Shown: positions 38,575 to 50,321, counted from the first letter of the stretch. The stretch is DNA of 64,000 bases from Polyodon spathula (GCF_017654505.1 NC_054539.1:71528413-71592412); one strand, 5' to 3'. Notes: generated from the sequence alone by a model not told the origin. Program-made: numbers and translations.

Positions 38575-39131
38575 TGTCACAAAGACAGCTGTAGTGGGGA
38601 CGTCAGACCAGAAGAAACACACAGTACAGAGAGGAAATGATAAATGGAATGCGCTGCTGCGCAGTTTATTATTGTAAAATAAAACAGGACACGGCACTGG
38701 CAGCCAAAACAAAGAGACAAACAAAACGGACTACCACTAAAGGGTGAGCAGATATTTTAACTTTACGTTATTATTTTATTACTTATTACCTCCATCTCCA
38801 ATCCCGTTCTCCAGTCACCGAACACACAACCCCGAGTGGGTGAAAAAATGCAGCTCTTATGCAGCTGTACCATGACTCGATTGCTAATAAATCATTCAAT
38901 TGCAGTCGCTGTACAAATGCACGTGAATGAATAAAGTGCAATTCCCTGTGCTCACATATTATTATGTTTTACTTGCACGTGAAGTGCTGTGCAATCCTCG
39001 TGCCTAAATACAAATATACATTTTAAACACTCGTGTTACACAGACATGTTTATATCCCGTGTACCAATGACTATACACCAACATTAAAACATATAACAGA
39101 AAAGACACACAGGGATGGGCTCTTTGCCACA
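38575..39131 (-). mobile_element. LTR of a gypsy-like retroelement, minus orientation
   Basis: On the minus strand it begins TGTGGCAAAGAGCC at 39131 and ends GTGACA at 38575. It contains AATAAACTGCGCAGC and TTCTTCTGGTCTGA. A TGGTGTCATC motif two bases beyond resembles a tRNA primer-binding site. A remnant internal region follows at 38.1-38.57 kb. Confidence 0.6.
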
Positions 39132-39255
39132 CTGTTACCAAAGCAACCATCTTCTCACTGCAAGGTAGCTCTTACACTGAATGAATTAGCACCCACTTAT
39201 TTGTAGGAGTTACTCACCCTGTATCTTCCAATTCGCACTCAGAAATCACAAGATG

Positions 39256-39430
39256 CGAGGCTGCTGGTTATTCTTAGAGTCAACAAAAGCAACATGGGAG
39301 GCAGGGCTTTTTCTTGCAGAGCTCCTAAATTATGCAATGCTCTGCCTTCGTTTGTCAGGGAAGCTGGGACCGTTACAGTTTTCAAGTCAAGACTAAAAAC
39401 ACACTTTTATAAAATGGCTTTCTTATCTTA
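39256..39430 (+). mobile_element. LINE (L2-like) 3' ORF fragment
   Basis: A plus-strand frame reads GGRAFSCRAPKLCNALPSFV and TVTVFKSRLKTHFYKMAF, the C-terminal end seen in fish L2-like reverse transcriptases (APxLWNxLP...FKSxLKTHL). Confidence 0.7.
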
Positions 39431-41588
39431 GTGGGTTTAAATGTAACTTTTAAAATACTACAGACTGAGCAGGGCTGCTTTGAGGATAGTACTGTATCTT
39501 CTGCAGCTGTGTCAGCAGCCCTTCTTTGGTGCAGGCTTGGGTTTCTGGAATGATGCCTGTTCAAATACTGAGGTGTCTTTGAGGAAACTGTCAGGGTTAA
39601 GAAACGAAATGGCCTTTTCTTTACTGTGGAGCAAAATGTGTAATACAATGTTTTCGTATCTTTTTATTTGTAATTCTGTTGGGCTATAAGTAGTTTTGCA
39701 TTCAATAACTTGCACACCTTACTTCAAATGACTTGCTGTATTAGTATTAACACAACTCAAATGTAACTGCTGCTGAGAAAAATAAATACATTAAAGTCTC
39801 ATCAGAAAGGCTGCAATTTTGAACAAAGTACATCTGTTTAGAGTGAGCCTTTTTCACCCTCTAGTGGTAGCATTAGGTAACTGAAAGTGCAGCTCACATA
39901 ATTGCAGGGGACTTCATTAAAATCATTTATAAAATACTGTATTTGTATAAATGTGTATCTTTGGAGACAAAATTGCAGAGTTGATCTATTGACTCATTCT
40001 ATCGATTCATAGCATCATCACAGGTATGCCAGCACATTTTATTAAACTTGATTTAAAAAAATAGTAATTTCCTATAAGTTGTCTTTCCTGCAGTTTTCCC
40101 CAATTTAACCAACCCAGGTCTGAGAGATGGCGTTTACCCAGGCTCCCCCTCACAGGCACCACTGCAATGCTGTGCATTGTGGGTCTTACAACTTTGGTTA
40201 GGCGTTAAACAAATTGAATGTTACCAACAAACAGTACATTGCATCATTCTCAAATCAACACGATCTAAAATCTCCTGTTTATGCTGATAATTTCCATGTC
40301 TTGTCTTCCGTGTAGGTGTTGTTTACTGTTTGTTTGTTTGATTGTTGACCAGTTAACCTCCTTGCAGACTTTAAAGTAATTTCATGCCACCAATTAATTG
40401 AAGGTATTTTCAAATGGCCATATCCCGGTATTTCAGGGTGTTGCTGTTCCAGTGCAGTGCACACATTGTGAACCCCTGAAGAGGATATAGTGAGGACTCT
40501 TATGTGCTGATCGTGCCTGTCTGTCTGCCTGTCTGCCTGTTTGCCTGCCTGCCTGCTTGTCTGTCTGCCTGCCTGGTAACATTTTTGCAGAGTAGGAACA
40601 GGACATTCCAGTTTGAAAATAACGAGTTAGAAAATTTACCCTTTTTACCAGTACAACATTTCTGCTAGAAACACAGCCCTGTACTTAAAAATGATGGTTG
40701 TTACGAGCAAATTGCTGAGATGTGGCCTATGAAATAGGTCTTACCTTAGTAGTATTAAAAAAGCAAATCAATAAATACATACATGTTTTGGTTTAGGCTG
40801 TGTTTTCAATTTGGAACTTATTTCTCTTGGTAATGATCATCACAACTGCATTAAAAGCTACCACCCTAACCTCCAAAAAAGTTCTTTTTCTCCAGGTTTG
40901 TTCTGTTAAACCAATTGGAGTAGATGACTGTAAATCTTGATGACTGGATCTCAAAGCTTGTAGTCTCATTGCACACCCTTGGTGTTACTCTCACACTCAT
41001 TGGCTTATTTTCTCACGTACGTATTACAAACGACTTCTATAGCTGGTGCCATACATTTCAGATTTGTAGCTATGTGTTGGATGACGTTGTAGCCTTTATC
41101 AAACTATATCATATCAGTTTGTTTAGTGGACAGATGAGCACATTTTATTGTACAGAAGGGACTGCTGTTATCATTACTGGAAAGGAAGTTAACATTACGT
41201 TAAATCTGGAACGTCTCAAGTCATCTCCATTACTTTTGGCTATGATCCTTTCTGTATGGCATATAGCCTGGAAACATCTTTCTACCAAAGTAGCTCCTGT
41301 TTTAAAGCCCTGTTGTTTGTAGTTGCTGGTGAGCAGAAAGCACTATCATCAAGTAATTGCAGCCTGTTATGAGTTTAATATATTAACTTAGATGAACAAC
41401 AATGAATTAGTCACCATTATGATTTTCTACTGAGCCAAATACAAGTGCATTGATAAGGGTGCGATTGCTAAAACAAAAAGTTTCTTTCAACTCAAATGTC
41501 TCACCTTTTGGTGTGGGTGTTTTCATTTTAGATTCAGTAAAGTCAGAGGTCCGTATGCAGCAGTAGGTAAACTGTACGCCTGAGCATG
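39431..41588. other. Non-coding stretch upstream of CCN6
   Basis: Contains the CTGT/CTGC array. A 132-codon plus frame at 40924-41322 includes LHTLGVTLTL, faintly like an L2 reverse transcriptase segment; it may be a decayed LINE. Confidence 0.4.
40515..40576. repeat. CTGT/CTGC tetranucleotide array
   Basis: Interrupted CTGT and CTGC units over about 60 bp. Confidence 0.9.
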
Positions 41589-41594
41589 TATAAG
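41589..41594 (+). promoter_or_regulatory. TATA-like box upstream of CCN6
   Basis: TATAAG lies about 175 bp before the CCN6 start codon and is followed by a pyrimidine-rich CTCTCTCTCACTCAC tract. No transcript data support it. Confidence 0.3.
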
Positions 41595-41764
41595 GAAGGA
41601 CTTTTATGAAAAGAAATATTTTAAGTTTGAATCTGTTTGCTGAGGAAAGGTGTGTTTGGAGAGGAGACAGAGGGGAGCTTTGTGCCCTTCCACATCTAGT
41701 ACAGATCAGCTCTCTCTCACTCACTCTCACTTCTCTCAGAATTCTCACTGCAGGCACAAATAAC

Positions 41765-41812
41765 ATGCTGGGCCTGCTCTGCTATACCCTTCTAGTCACT
41801 TTCGCGCAACAG
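41765..41812 (+). CDS. ccn6: CCN6 coding exon 1 (signal peptide)
   Basis: The exon encodes [16 protein letters not shown], a hydrophobic signal peptide core like the start of human CCN6. It ends in phase 0 at the strong donor CAG|GTAAGA. Confidence 0.85.
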
Positions 41813-44800
41813 GTAAGATTCGTACTGTTTAATCTCCTTAAATACCTCAAAGTAGGCAACAACTTTTAATAGACAGTTAAGCAGTTTTTATTTCTGGGGT
41901 CTATAAAGATGGACTATTGGATTTACAGTGTCATATTTATTTTCTATGCTTTTTAGAATTTAGTATTTCGTTTTTGTGTTTACTGTTGTCAAAAGATGAA
42001 TATATTCATCTGTTAAAATGTTAATGTGGTATTTGTTAAGACAGCTTATGGGATGGGTGTGAAATTAAAAGTACAATAAGGTCTTTCCAGGAGGATGAGG
42101 GGGAGTTTGAAAAATGCGATAATATGGCATTCCCAATCAAAAAAACTTGATTGCAAAACATCTTCTTTACATTTAGGTCAGGTTTGCACAACATTTTCTA
42201 TGACAGCAGGACAGAATAGCATTATGTTTAAAATATCCAAATAAAATAAGTCTTAAAACTCACAACAGAATGCACCCGAGATTGAATTACTCAAAGCGTG
42301 TGTAGTGTTTGAGCAGGAGGGCCTAATTACATTCTATACACCTTTTTTTGTTTGTTGAAGATTTGATTTTTTAGAACATTTCTCATTATTGCTTGTTGTA
42401 AAACAACCTGTATTACAGTCTTAACACAGCGTGCAAACTAAATGTCCACTTGCTGTAACCAGATGGGATAGTTTTGTTTCGAGTAACGCAGAAACAGTAC
42501 TTTGACTTTTCATGAGAGAGAGAGAGAGACTGGGGTCTTATTTCACTGCTGAGGCCAACGTTCACACATCATATTAGTTCAGAGATAGAGCAGTAAAGTA
42601 CCGTACTCCATAAACTTGACACAGAGGCTTTAGATTTTGATCATAACCTACAGGACCTTTGAAAGATATGAGAAAATGTGTTAGAGCAATTCTCCATACA
42701 TATCCTGGTATTGTCATAATAAAACTCTCAGCTGTGAGCTAGTGCTACTCATAACCCTGAGAGCTTCATATTTAAGTAAATAGATTGGGCTTAACAAAGT
42801 GTATTTTGTTTTTGCTCTGGCAGTGAGTCTGTGAACTGCCTTATGCTCTTTCTTTGAACAGACAGATGACAAGGACCACGTTTATATAGCACACATGCCT
42901 TTTTCTACAGTTAAACTAATTTAAAACTTTATGCACATAGCTTATTACTGTCCCCCAGGAACCTAATTTCCTCACAGAATCATTATTAAATATAGCTGAA
43001 CTATGTAAGGCAGTATTTGTTTGAACAAATGCAATATATTGTAAAATTCCAAAATCTTTTTGTGGGTTGCAAGTAACAGCTACTTAATGGTTTTCGTAGT
43101 ATCTTTTCTAAAACACGGCTGGTTCAAGGGTGAGACACAGGCACTGCCAATGTAGTGAAGGCACTACAGAGAGCCAGGGTGCAATGTGTTTCAAGTGTGG
43201 GATACATCACCGTTCTTCAAAGATTACTGCCACTCTTTCCTGAAGGGAAGTTGGGGGTGAAATTAGACCAGAACCAGTCTTTTCCCCTTGAATGGCACTT
43301 AAAGTCATCAGTCTTGAGACTGAAACACATGAAATATCAATGAATTGTGTGGAAACTCCATACAATTACCCCTCTGTCCAAACTTGTCAGATCTGTTTTG
43401 GACACTGTGACTGAAACCTGCAATAGGGAGATGCAGCTTTTGTATAAAACAGTATACTTGTCAAGGATACATTGTTGCATAACAGTCATACTAGGCACAT
43501 CCCCATTCCAGAAAGAGATGTGCTACAGATAGAATGTGCTTCACTCCTTTTATATGTGATTCCAACCAATACTGTTCCTTTACAATAAGCCAGATGGTTC
43601 AGCTTGAGAATCTCTCTCTCCTAGCAAGTTTAATTCCCCTGTTTTCCCTTGTGTTAAAAGTGGATGCTTGGCACATTTAAAGCTGCGTGCTGACATCTAT
43701 TGTGCTGCAGTGTTAGTGTTGCAAATCTGCACATTTGAGTAATGGAAAGCAAGAATCTGTTGACCAGACATTTTTTTTGTTGCTTGGGGACCAGAGGGAA
43801 AGTAGCATTGTTTAAGATTCCTATTGGAAGGTGTTGCTTGGAGCAACTTTCCCTTTTTAGCATTAAATCTCCTGATTTCTATTAAATCTCATGTATCTTT
43901 CACATACGTCCATGCCTGTTGGAGAATGCATTAGTTAATCCTCCTGTCTTGTTGATTACACCTTGGATAACAGGGGTTTTACCTACCAGTACAGCATTTG
44001 AATACTTCTGAATATTATTAATGTAGCATTTGGTATTTATCAGAAATAATCCTGACATATAGGCACGATAAGGCATGTGTCCATCCTAATAATAATTGCA
44101 ATGGTAAAAAGAACTTGCTCCTGTTCTTAGCTTTGTATTATATCTGTAGTTTTTCTGCAGAGCACAAAGCAATGGTCAGTTAGCTGCACCGAAGGCTGGA
44201 CCAGGCAGTCCTGAGCGCAGGCAGTTCTGTCACTGGCCCTGCAATTGCCGCAACAAGCCCTTGTGTGCTCCGGGAGCCAGTCTGGTGAGGGATGGCTGCG
44301 GATGCTGCAAAATGTGTGCCAAGCAAGTCGGGGAGATCTGCAATGAGGCTGAGGTGTGTGACCCTCACAAGGGGATGTACTGCGACTATTCAACCGATGG
44401 GCCTCGCTTTGAAGTTGGTGTGTGCGCCTGTAAGTAACTGGCTCAGAATTTGACTCAAACCGAATAAAACGTTTCTCTTTTTTCATTTTTTTGGCATAAC
44501 TGTTATGCAGAACTGTCTCCCTTTCAAGGTATTCTCTTGGGCTACAATATTATATACAGTAGCTGGCAAGTAGTGAAAGTGTAAAATGATGGGATGCCTA
44601 CCATCTTTATCCACCAATGACAAAAAAAATGTGAAGGAGACCCATCCCATTAGTTCTGCCATTCTCGAATACTCTGACATGTTAGGATACAAGTGCTGTG
44701 AATACAATAGTGAGCGTATCACGGAACTTCCACATGGAAGCATCTGATGATGCTGTACATAGTAGAACATTAGAAAAGTATTCAGCCCATCCAGTTCCCA

Positions 44801-47800
44801 ATATATCATTGATCTCAGAACCACACTCAAATGGCTCTTTCAATTCCAATGAATCCGCATCAACACCATGGCTTAGCAACCCATTCCATACACATCTTTG
44901 TGTCTTTCCTTCCCAAAAACACTCTGACATTCAATTCCATTAGTCTCGTGTCACGCTCCACCTTAACTTTTAGCTTCTTTTAGCTGAGGATCACTACTAG
45001 CTCTACATTCCTGAATGCATCTGTGAGGTTCGATACAGTACACAATCAATAGAAAGCCTATTCAGCTCTACTTTGGCCCTCCAATCTGTGTTTGAGGCAT
45101 ACAGCAAGCAGTTTGTCATTTCCACCTGGAAAGAAAACAAACTAAAGCACTGAAAAAAAATGTTGTTTCAGGTTTGTCAAGAGGAAACTACATTTGGCAG
45201 TGAAACGCATTATTTGCTTTACATGAGACCACAAAAACACACAAAATGTGAGACCTAAATATTAAATAAACTCGCATTAAGTTAAACAAACCCATAAATG
45301 TCAGAATGAACCTTGAGTTCACATCGTGGTCAAATATACCAATAAAGAACATCTTTTGCTCATCATTACTTTCATTCACACATTGGGAGAGGGTAGAACT
45401 TCCAGTCAATTTTTGACGCCTAACCTGGCCTGTGGAATTCAGGATTGGAACCAGTCGGCACCCAAAAGTGTCCAAACACGAACCAAGTTTTAAAGTCCTT
45501 TATTAACAATATTTTTGCACTGGTAAATGAAAATAACAACAAAACAATCTGTAGTGTTCTAGGTGTGGAATTCATAGAAGCAATTTCTGTTGGGCTCCAC
45601 ACACAGGAAGACGTTGCACTGTATGCACTTGATCCTGCATGTTTTGCTGCAGCCTGGTTATCTGCAGCTTTGAGAAGTGTTGCTCTCTGTTCCCATGACT
45701 AGGAGATGTAGTGCCCCTCTGTCTGACGTCTCCATTGTGGAGAGGCTGGGGAGAGTGTGGACAGTCTCACTACCAGTATCGAAGCTCTTCCTCTTCAGGT
45801 CTCTGGCAAAGACAACAGCATCTCCCACATAAAGTCGAAAGTCCAACAGATTCATGATGTTCTTCTTCACCACACCAAAGTACTCTCAATCCTGGACATA
45901 CTGGAACCATGAAATCACAAGGCCATATCAATAAAGTAGAAGTAGACTCTCACGGGCCAGACAATGGATTATTGAACGCTGGGAGCCGGCTTGAACGGGA
46001 TGAAGTTCCTCATGAGAACTACATGTAATAACTGGATTTTATTTACACTGGATATCTTTTAGTATTTAGAGCAAAATGGCATTCATAACATACACAACAT
46101 TTTGTGTGCTATTATATCCCTCCAAATAATGCTCAATTCTTTACACTGCTTTTAGTTACTAACAAAGGGTTATGATGTACGCACATTGCTATTGTCTTAT
46201 AAATAAAATCTGTGTGGAGGAAGCTGGTGACATTGTCAGATAATGTCCCAGTGGATACGTTTTGTAATTTTGCCATGTTTGGGAGAACTTGCTACATGGT
46301 ACCACAGGTTCATACACAATAAATAAAGTCCATATAGACATGGACTTTAACAAGCTTTGAGAATGTTATCTAATAGTGTTAGAGTTACTCCTGTGAATCT
46401 GTGACACCGGACAGTAGTTTGCATTTGTACAGTGTTTTTGCATAGCTGAAGAAAGCTACCTTTTGGAAGGCAGGCTAACTAACTTAACTCTCTTCCCTTT
46501 TCTCAGACATGATGGGAGTGGGATGTGAGCTCAGTGGTGTTTTTTATAACAATGGTCAGACATTTCAACCCAGCCCCCTGTACAAATGCACATGCATTGC
46601 TGGTGCGATTGGCTGCATGCCCGCCTTCACTCAAGAAACTGCTGCTAAACCAGCACAGCTCAGTGCTGCCAATGATCCAAGGAAGCACCAACAGGGTACA
46701 ACCTACAGAACAATGCCAGGTGTGTATCTTAAAATATAATCAAGCATTTCTAGACCAGGAATGAGAACTGCAGCAGGGTGAAGCCAGAGTTGCTGCTTAC
46801 ACTAATTACTTTGGCACAAGGAAGCAAGGACTCTTTATTGTACTTGTGTTCAGTTCGTGGAGAAACATGTCACATAATATGATGATCATTATTGCCCACC
46901 AAACAAAGTACTTCAATTTGATAGTCACTTTAACTATGCCCCAAATGTTTTTTTAGACTACTTTTGAGACATTATATATCGCAAATGAGATTTCAACTGT
47001 AAAGGATTTGCCAAAAATCCATGACATCTCATGTTGTATATATTAGATATGCATAGAACTTATGACAGAATTAAAAAAGTTAAGACATTAAATACACTTT
47101 TTAGATTTAATAGTAGTTCATTTTATCTATTTAATAGTAGTTCTGAAGAACAATCTTTGTTTTTGTGATTTGTAAGTATTATGTCATGCGTAGGGTGTGT
47201 CTTATTATAACAGAAACAATTCAGCATTTTTCTATCATTTTTTTCTATCATATCACAATATATTAGGTTCAGCAACAGCAGTTTTAATCTAAGCACTATA
47301 TTCATTCGATTTTAGCATTGCTCTTCTAATAGTAATACTGATAGCTTACAGGGCCCATCCTGTAGCATGGAAAAGGAGCTGCCTGGTCCAGACCACGCCA
47401 TGGAGCCCCTGCTCAAAGTCCTGCGGAATGGGCATCTCCATCAGGGTGAACAACGACAACAGCAAATGTGAAATGAGGAAAGAGCGCAGGCTGTGCTTCC
47501 TGCGGCCCTGTGATAGCTATATACTAAGAAAAGTGAAGGTACAGGAACTGGTGAAACTACTGAGGGCTGGATTCAAGTGCATTTGCATTTAAATCTAAGA
47601 AGTACATGGCATTTACAGGTCCAGTATTTGCATTTGAATGCAGTTGTACTCAACCCTGACTATTATACCAGTGCATATTGTGTCATACTAGGCGTCACCC
47701 TTGACCCCTCCCTCTCCTACTCTCAGCGCTTCTCTACTCTGGCACTCTCCTATCGCTCCTTCCTCACCGACCAATTCACACAACTGCTAGTTCAGGCCCT

Positions 47801-48338
47801 GGTACTGTCCTGCCTTGACCACTGCAACTCCCTCCTGGCTGGCCTTCCTGCCTCTGCTACCTGTCCACTCCAGCTCATCCAAAGCTCTACTGCTCGCCTT
47901 GTCTTCTCCCTTCCGTTTCTCCCATGCTACCCCGCTGCTCTGCTCTCTGCACTGGGTTCCTATAACACTCTCGACCATGCTGGACTATATAGCACCTACT
48001 TGTACCAGTACTTGCATCAGCTTGTAGTTGCTCACATTTTCTGTAATTGCTCTTATTTGAAATAATTCTCTACCAGTTTATCTTACTTACTACGTGTTCT
48101 TATTGGACTTTACTCATATAAGCAAAGCATTACTATAAGGTTTAACTGCACTTAGTCGAATTCGCTCTTACTTATAAGTTACTGTATTCTTTATTTTGCT
48201 CTTACTTGAATTGATTTTATTGTACTTTCATATTTGCTCTTATCTGTATGATATTCTGTAACGTGATATTTTAGAAGGCAATACTTTGTACTGCGATAAC
48301 AATTGTAAGTCGCCCAGGAAAAGGGCAACTGCTAATAA

Positions 48339-48377
<39 letters not shown>

Positions 48378-48967
48378 TTAGTGTGATTAGGATACTTGAA
48401 TTATACTGCTAATTAAAGGCCGAAGTAATCGCTTTAAACATATGTCCATTGAGTCACAAAAAATATTAGATTGATTTCCTCAATCCATCATTAAGTACAC
48501 CTTATATTTGTAAGTTACTCTATTTGATCACGACATGCACAGATTTACCAAGGCAAAGTAAACCGCAAAGAAAAAAAAAAAAGCTACAATTTGTTATTTT
48601 TTTTTACAACAGGAAATTAAATCTAAAACCAATGGAATGTGTGAAGTATATCACGGGCGTGCTGTAATTTTGTTTGTTTTTTTAGATACCAAAAGGAAAA
48701 ACTTGCCAGCCAAAGATCCAGCCACAGAAACCAGAGAAGCTAACTCTTTCTGGCTGTACAAGCAATCAAAGCTACAAACTCACATACTGTGGAGTCTGCA
48801 GCGACAAGCGCTGCTGTAGCCCCAACAAATCAAGAATGAGTACTGTACAGTTCAATTGCACTGATGGGGGAATTGTTCAGTGGAAGATGATGTGGATCAC
48901 CTCCTGTGTATGCCATCGGAACTGCCAAAAGCCTGGAGACATGTTCTCTGAACTCAGATTTCTTTAG
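41765..48967 (+). CDS. ccn6: CCN6 (WISP3), CCN-family matricellular protein, 5 coding exons, 331 aa
   Basis: Coding exons are 41765-41812, 44150-44429, 46507-46719, 47366-47538 and 48686-48967 (TAG). The frame runs unbroken across all joins. The layout is signal peptide (about 1-20), IGFBP module (about 42-110, 12 Cys in exons 2), von Willebrand C module (about 111-180, only 4 Cys), TSP1 module (about 184-230, 6 Cys, [11 protein letters not shown]), and C-terminal cystine knot (about 245-325, 10 Cys). The domain-per-exon arrangement is typical of CCN genes. CCN6 rather than a paralogue is indicated by the FCHWPC and ICNEAE-CDPHKG motifs, the Cys-poor VWC and the ending FSEL-R-L. Human CCN6 is 354 aa. 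Family knowledge: these are secreted proteins that modulate growth-factor and matrix signalling; human CCN6 mutations cause progressive pseudorheumatoid dysplasia. The start at 41765 sits directly before the hydrophobic signal peptide; an in-frame upstream ATG at 41606 would add 53 non-conserved residues. Acceptors of exons 2 and 4 have nearby competitors (see findings). Confidence 0.93.
44150..44429 (+). CDS. ccn6: CCN6 coding exon 2 (IGFBP module)
   Basis: The exon runs in phase 0 from acceptor ATCTGTAG|TTTTTC, giving [10 protein letters not shown] then the Cys-rich IGFBP module ([22 protein letters not shown]). FFCRAQ aligns with FCCRVQ in human CCN6, which is why this acceptor is preferred over the pyrimidine-rich one 11 bp downstream. 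The donor is GCCT|GTAAGT in phase 1. Confidence 0.9.
44755..44970 (+). repeat. Diverged interspersed repeat in CCN6 intron 2
   Basis: AGAACATTAGAAAAGT, then TTCAGCCCATC and CACTCTGACATTCAATTCC, resembles a diverged copy of a dispersed fish repeat whose consensus I recall as carrying AGAACATAAGAAAG and CATTCGGCCC. Another copy of its start is at 56.89 kb. Confidence 0.4.
45548..46015 (-). pseudogene. piggyBac-type transposase C-terminal fossil in CCN6 intron 2
   Basis: Reading minus-strand frames in turn gives [33 protein letters not shown] and, at 45646-45562, a Cys-rich end [18 protein letters not shown] followed by NCFYEFHT. The CxxxCxxC...C...C...H pattern is the zinc-binding tail of piggyBac transposases. 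Frames shift and stops intervene, so it is dead. It lies antisense to CCN6. Confidence 0.7.
46507..46719 (+). CDS. ccn6: CCN6 coding exon 3 (von Willebrand C module)
   Basis: The acceptor is TTTTCTCAG|ACATG, and the phase 1 join creates Tyr. The exon encodes [16 protein letters not shown], then [11 protein letters not shown], and ends near RTMP. Only four cysteines are present, fewer than the six of human CCN6 and the ten of most CCN proteins. The donor is CCAG|GTGTGT in phase 1; an alternative GT lies at 46724. Confidence 0.88.
47366..47538 (+). CDS. ccn6: CCN6 coding exon 4 (TSP1 module)
   Basis: The exon encodes [16 protein letters not shown], then [12 protein letters not shown] and RLCFLRPC, the thrombospondin type 1 module with six Cys. 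The chosen acceptor CCTGTAG|CATGG restores phase 1 from exon 3. An upstream AG at 47350-47351 fits only with a different exon 3 donor. The donor is GTGAAG|GTACAG in phase 0. Confidence 0.85.
47685..48378 (+). mobile_element. L2-type LINE 3' end in CCN6 intron 4
   Basis: The plus strand encodes [32 protein letters not shown] and [17 protein letters not shown], the C-terminal region of an L2-clade reverse transcriptase. It ends with the tail GTAAGTCGCCCAGGAAAAGG and an (AAT)n run at 48340-48378. It is 5'-truncated and in the same sense as CCN6. Confidence 0.88.
48686..48967 (+). CDS. ccn6: CCN6 coding exon 5 (cystine-knot C-terminus and stop)
   Basis: The acceptor TTTTTTTAG|ATACC is followed by [41 protein letters not shown] and FSELRFL then TAG. 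Ten cysteines form the CT cystine knot, giving a complete C-terminus. Confidence 0.93.
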   Translation: MPKGKTCQPKIQPQKPEKLTLSGCTSNQSYKLTYCGVCSDKRCCSPNKSRMSTVQFNCTDGGIVQWKMMWITSCVCHRNCQKPGDMFSELRFL

Positions 48968-49735
48968 TTACCGACTATCAACACAGAATGACATACCTGA
49001 AAACCCGGCAAGGTGGAGTTAAAGAGATGTTTTCAAATGGTCTTGAAACCGTTCAGGGTTGCGTTTTCTTATTTCCGCAGCACCTACACCGCAAGTTCAG
49101 GATTCACATGACAATACAATTGCTATGGGGGGGGGTCGGACGACTGCCTTTTATAATTCTGACCATGATCTGTGCAAATCTATTAAACATAATGCAATGT
49201 GCATTCTGAGAAACTATAGACTTTTTCACTGGCACTTGTACAATATGTTTTCATCATAAACGTATACTGTACATGGAGTTATGAAACATTGCAAGCTGAT
49301 CCAAATTCATTGCTTTACTGTTGCAAATCTTTTGTTACAGGTTCAGACTACAGAATTTTACCACTACAGAGCCACTGCTTTATCTGAGAACTTTAAATAG
49401 CATATCTTGGTAGAATCATTACAAGGGATGGGACGGATTGTATTACATTACGACCACACATTATTTAAAAAGGGACAATTAAATAAAGCTTTTTGGTTTT
49501 TTGTAGGGTTTTTAAGAAGTAAAACTGCATTTGCTACAACAATTGTGATACAATATTTAGTAGTGAGATTGTTAGGATTAAAATAACATCTATGTAGACT
49601 ACACGTTTGTGTTATGTACCTTGTACATAAATAACTGAAATGCATTCTCAGCTGAAGAAGGGACTTGCGTGGTAGGGGAAACTTGTGTTTGATTTACATT
49701 TTTAATAACGTCTAATAAAGTTTAGAAAAACTTTT
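48968..49735 (+). other. ccn6: CCN6 3' UTR
   Basis: Non-coding sequence after the TAG. AATAAA hexamers lie at 49482-49487 and 49714-49719, so alternative polyadenylation is possible. A G-run sits near 49122. The transcript end is inferred. Confidence 0.6.
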
Positions 49736-50004
49736 CTCTTTCTTCTGTATGTATGTGCAAGTTAAAAATATAAAAGGTTCAAATAAATGCAAGAATACAA
49801 ACCCTTATGTCATGGGTCCTCACATCTGTCACACTAAAGTTTAGATAACTGCTTATCCAATTTTGATGAAACTAGGATCCAGAATGTGCACATGTACCTG
49901 CAGTGCACAGTATGTAGGTCATGGTGATCTCTCACCCTGGTCTATTTAAAATAAAAATACAATTAAAAAAGGGTTCTGAAAAAAAAACTTAATTAGGTTC
50001 TTTT

Positions 50005-50162
50005 TAAACATAAATATATCTTTATTTACACACAATTTCATGGTCAGATTGTCAGCTGACGTTTTACATTTCTCTGAAAGTCATTGTCAGTGTCATTAGA
50101 AACAATTATTTTATAGAAAAATAACATTTGAAATACTAAAAACATATTTTGCAGAAGATACC
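50005..50162 (-). other. tube1: TUBE1 3' UTR with poly(A) signal
   Basis: AATAAA on the minus strand occupies 50026-50021, about 140 bases after the stop. The cleavage site is inferred. Confidence 0.6.
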
Positions 50163-50321
50163 TTACACAGCGATATTAAGTCTTTGTGCATCTGTCATCA
50201 GTAAACCCTTTGTTGCATCCAATTGATTGTATTCCTCAATGAGAGAGGACAAGGATGAGACTGCTTCTGTGAAACAGCTCTGCTCCATCCCATCTACATG
50301 CAAGTAATGGTGAAGGTGGGC
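50163..50321 (-). CDS. tube1: TUBE1 coding exon 12 and stop
   Basis: Residues 424-475: AHLHHYLHVDGMEQSCF, then SSLIEEYNQLDAT and the ending RLNIAV followed by TAA. Acceptor GATCCCAG. Confidence 0.94.
   Translation of the reverse strand, partial: AHLHHYLHVDGMEQSCFTEAVSSLSSLIEEYNQLDATKGLLMTDAQRLNIAV

Noticed and set aside
41606..41764. Upstream in-frame CCN6 start at 41606
   Set aside because: It would place 53 unrelated residues before the signal peptide; the ATG at 41765 matches the family N-terminus.
44127..44486. Minus-strand 119-codon frame over CCN6 exon 2
   Set aside because: It is antisense to a well-supported coding exon and has no recognisable motifs.
47577..48065. Extra CCN6 coding exon of 162 codons
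   Set aside because: The translation is the 3' end of an L2-type reverse transcriptase.
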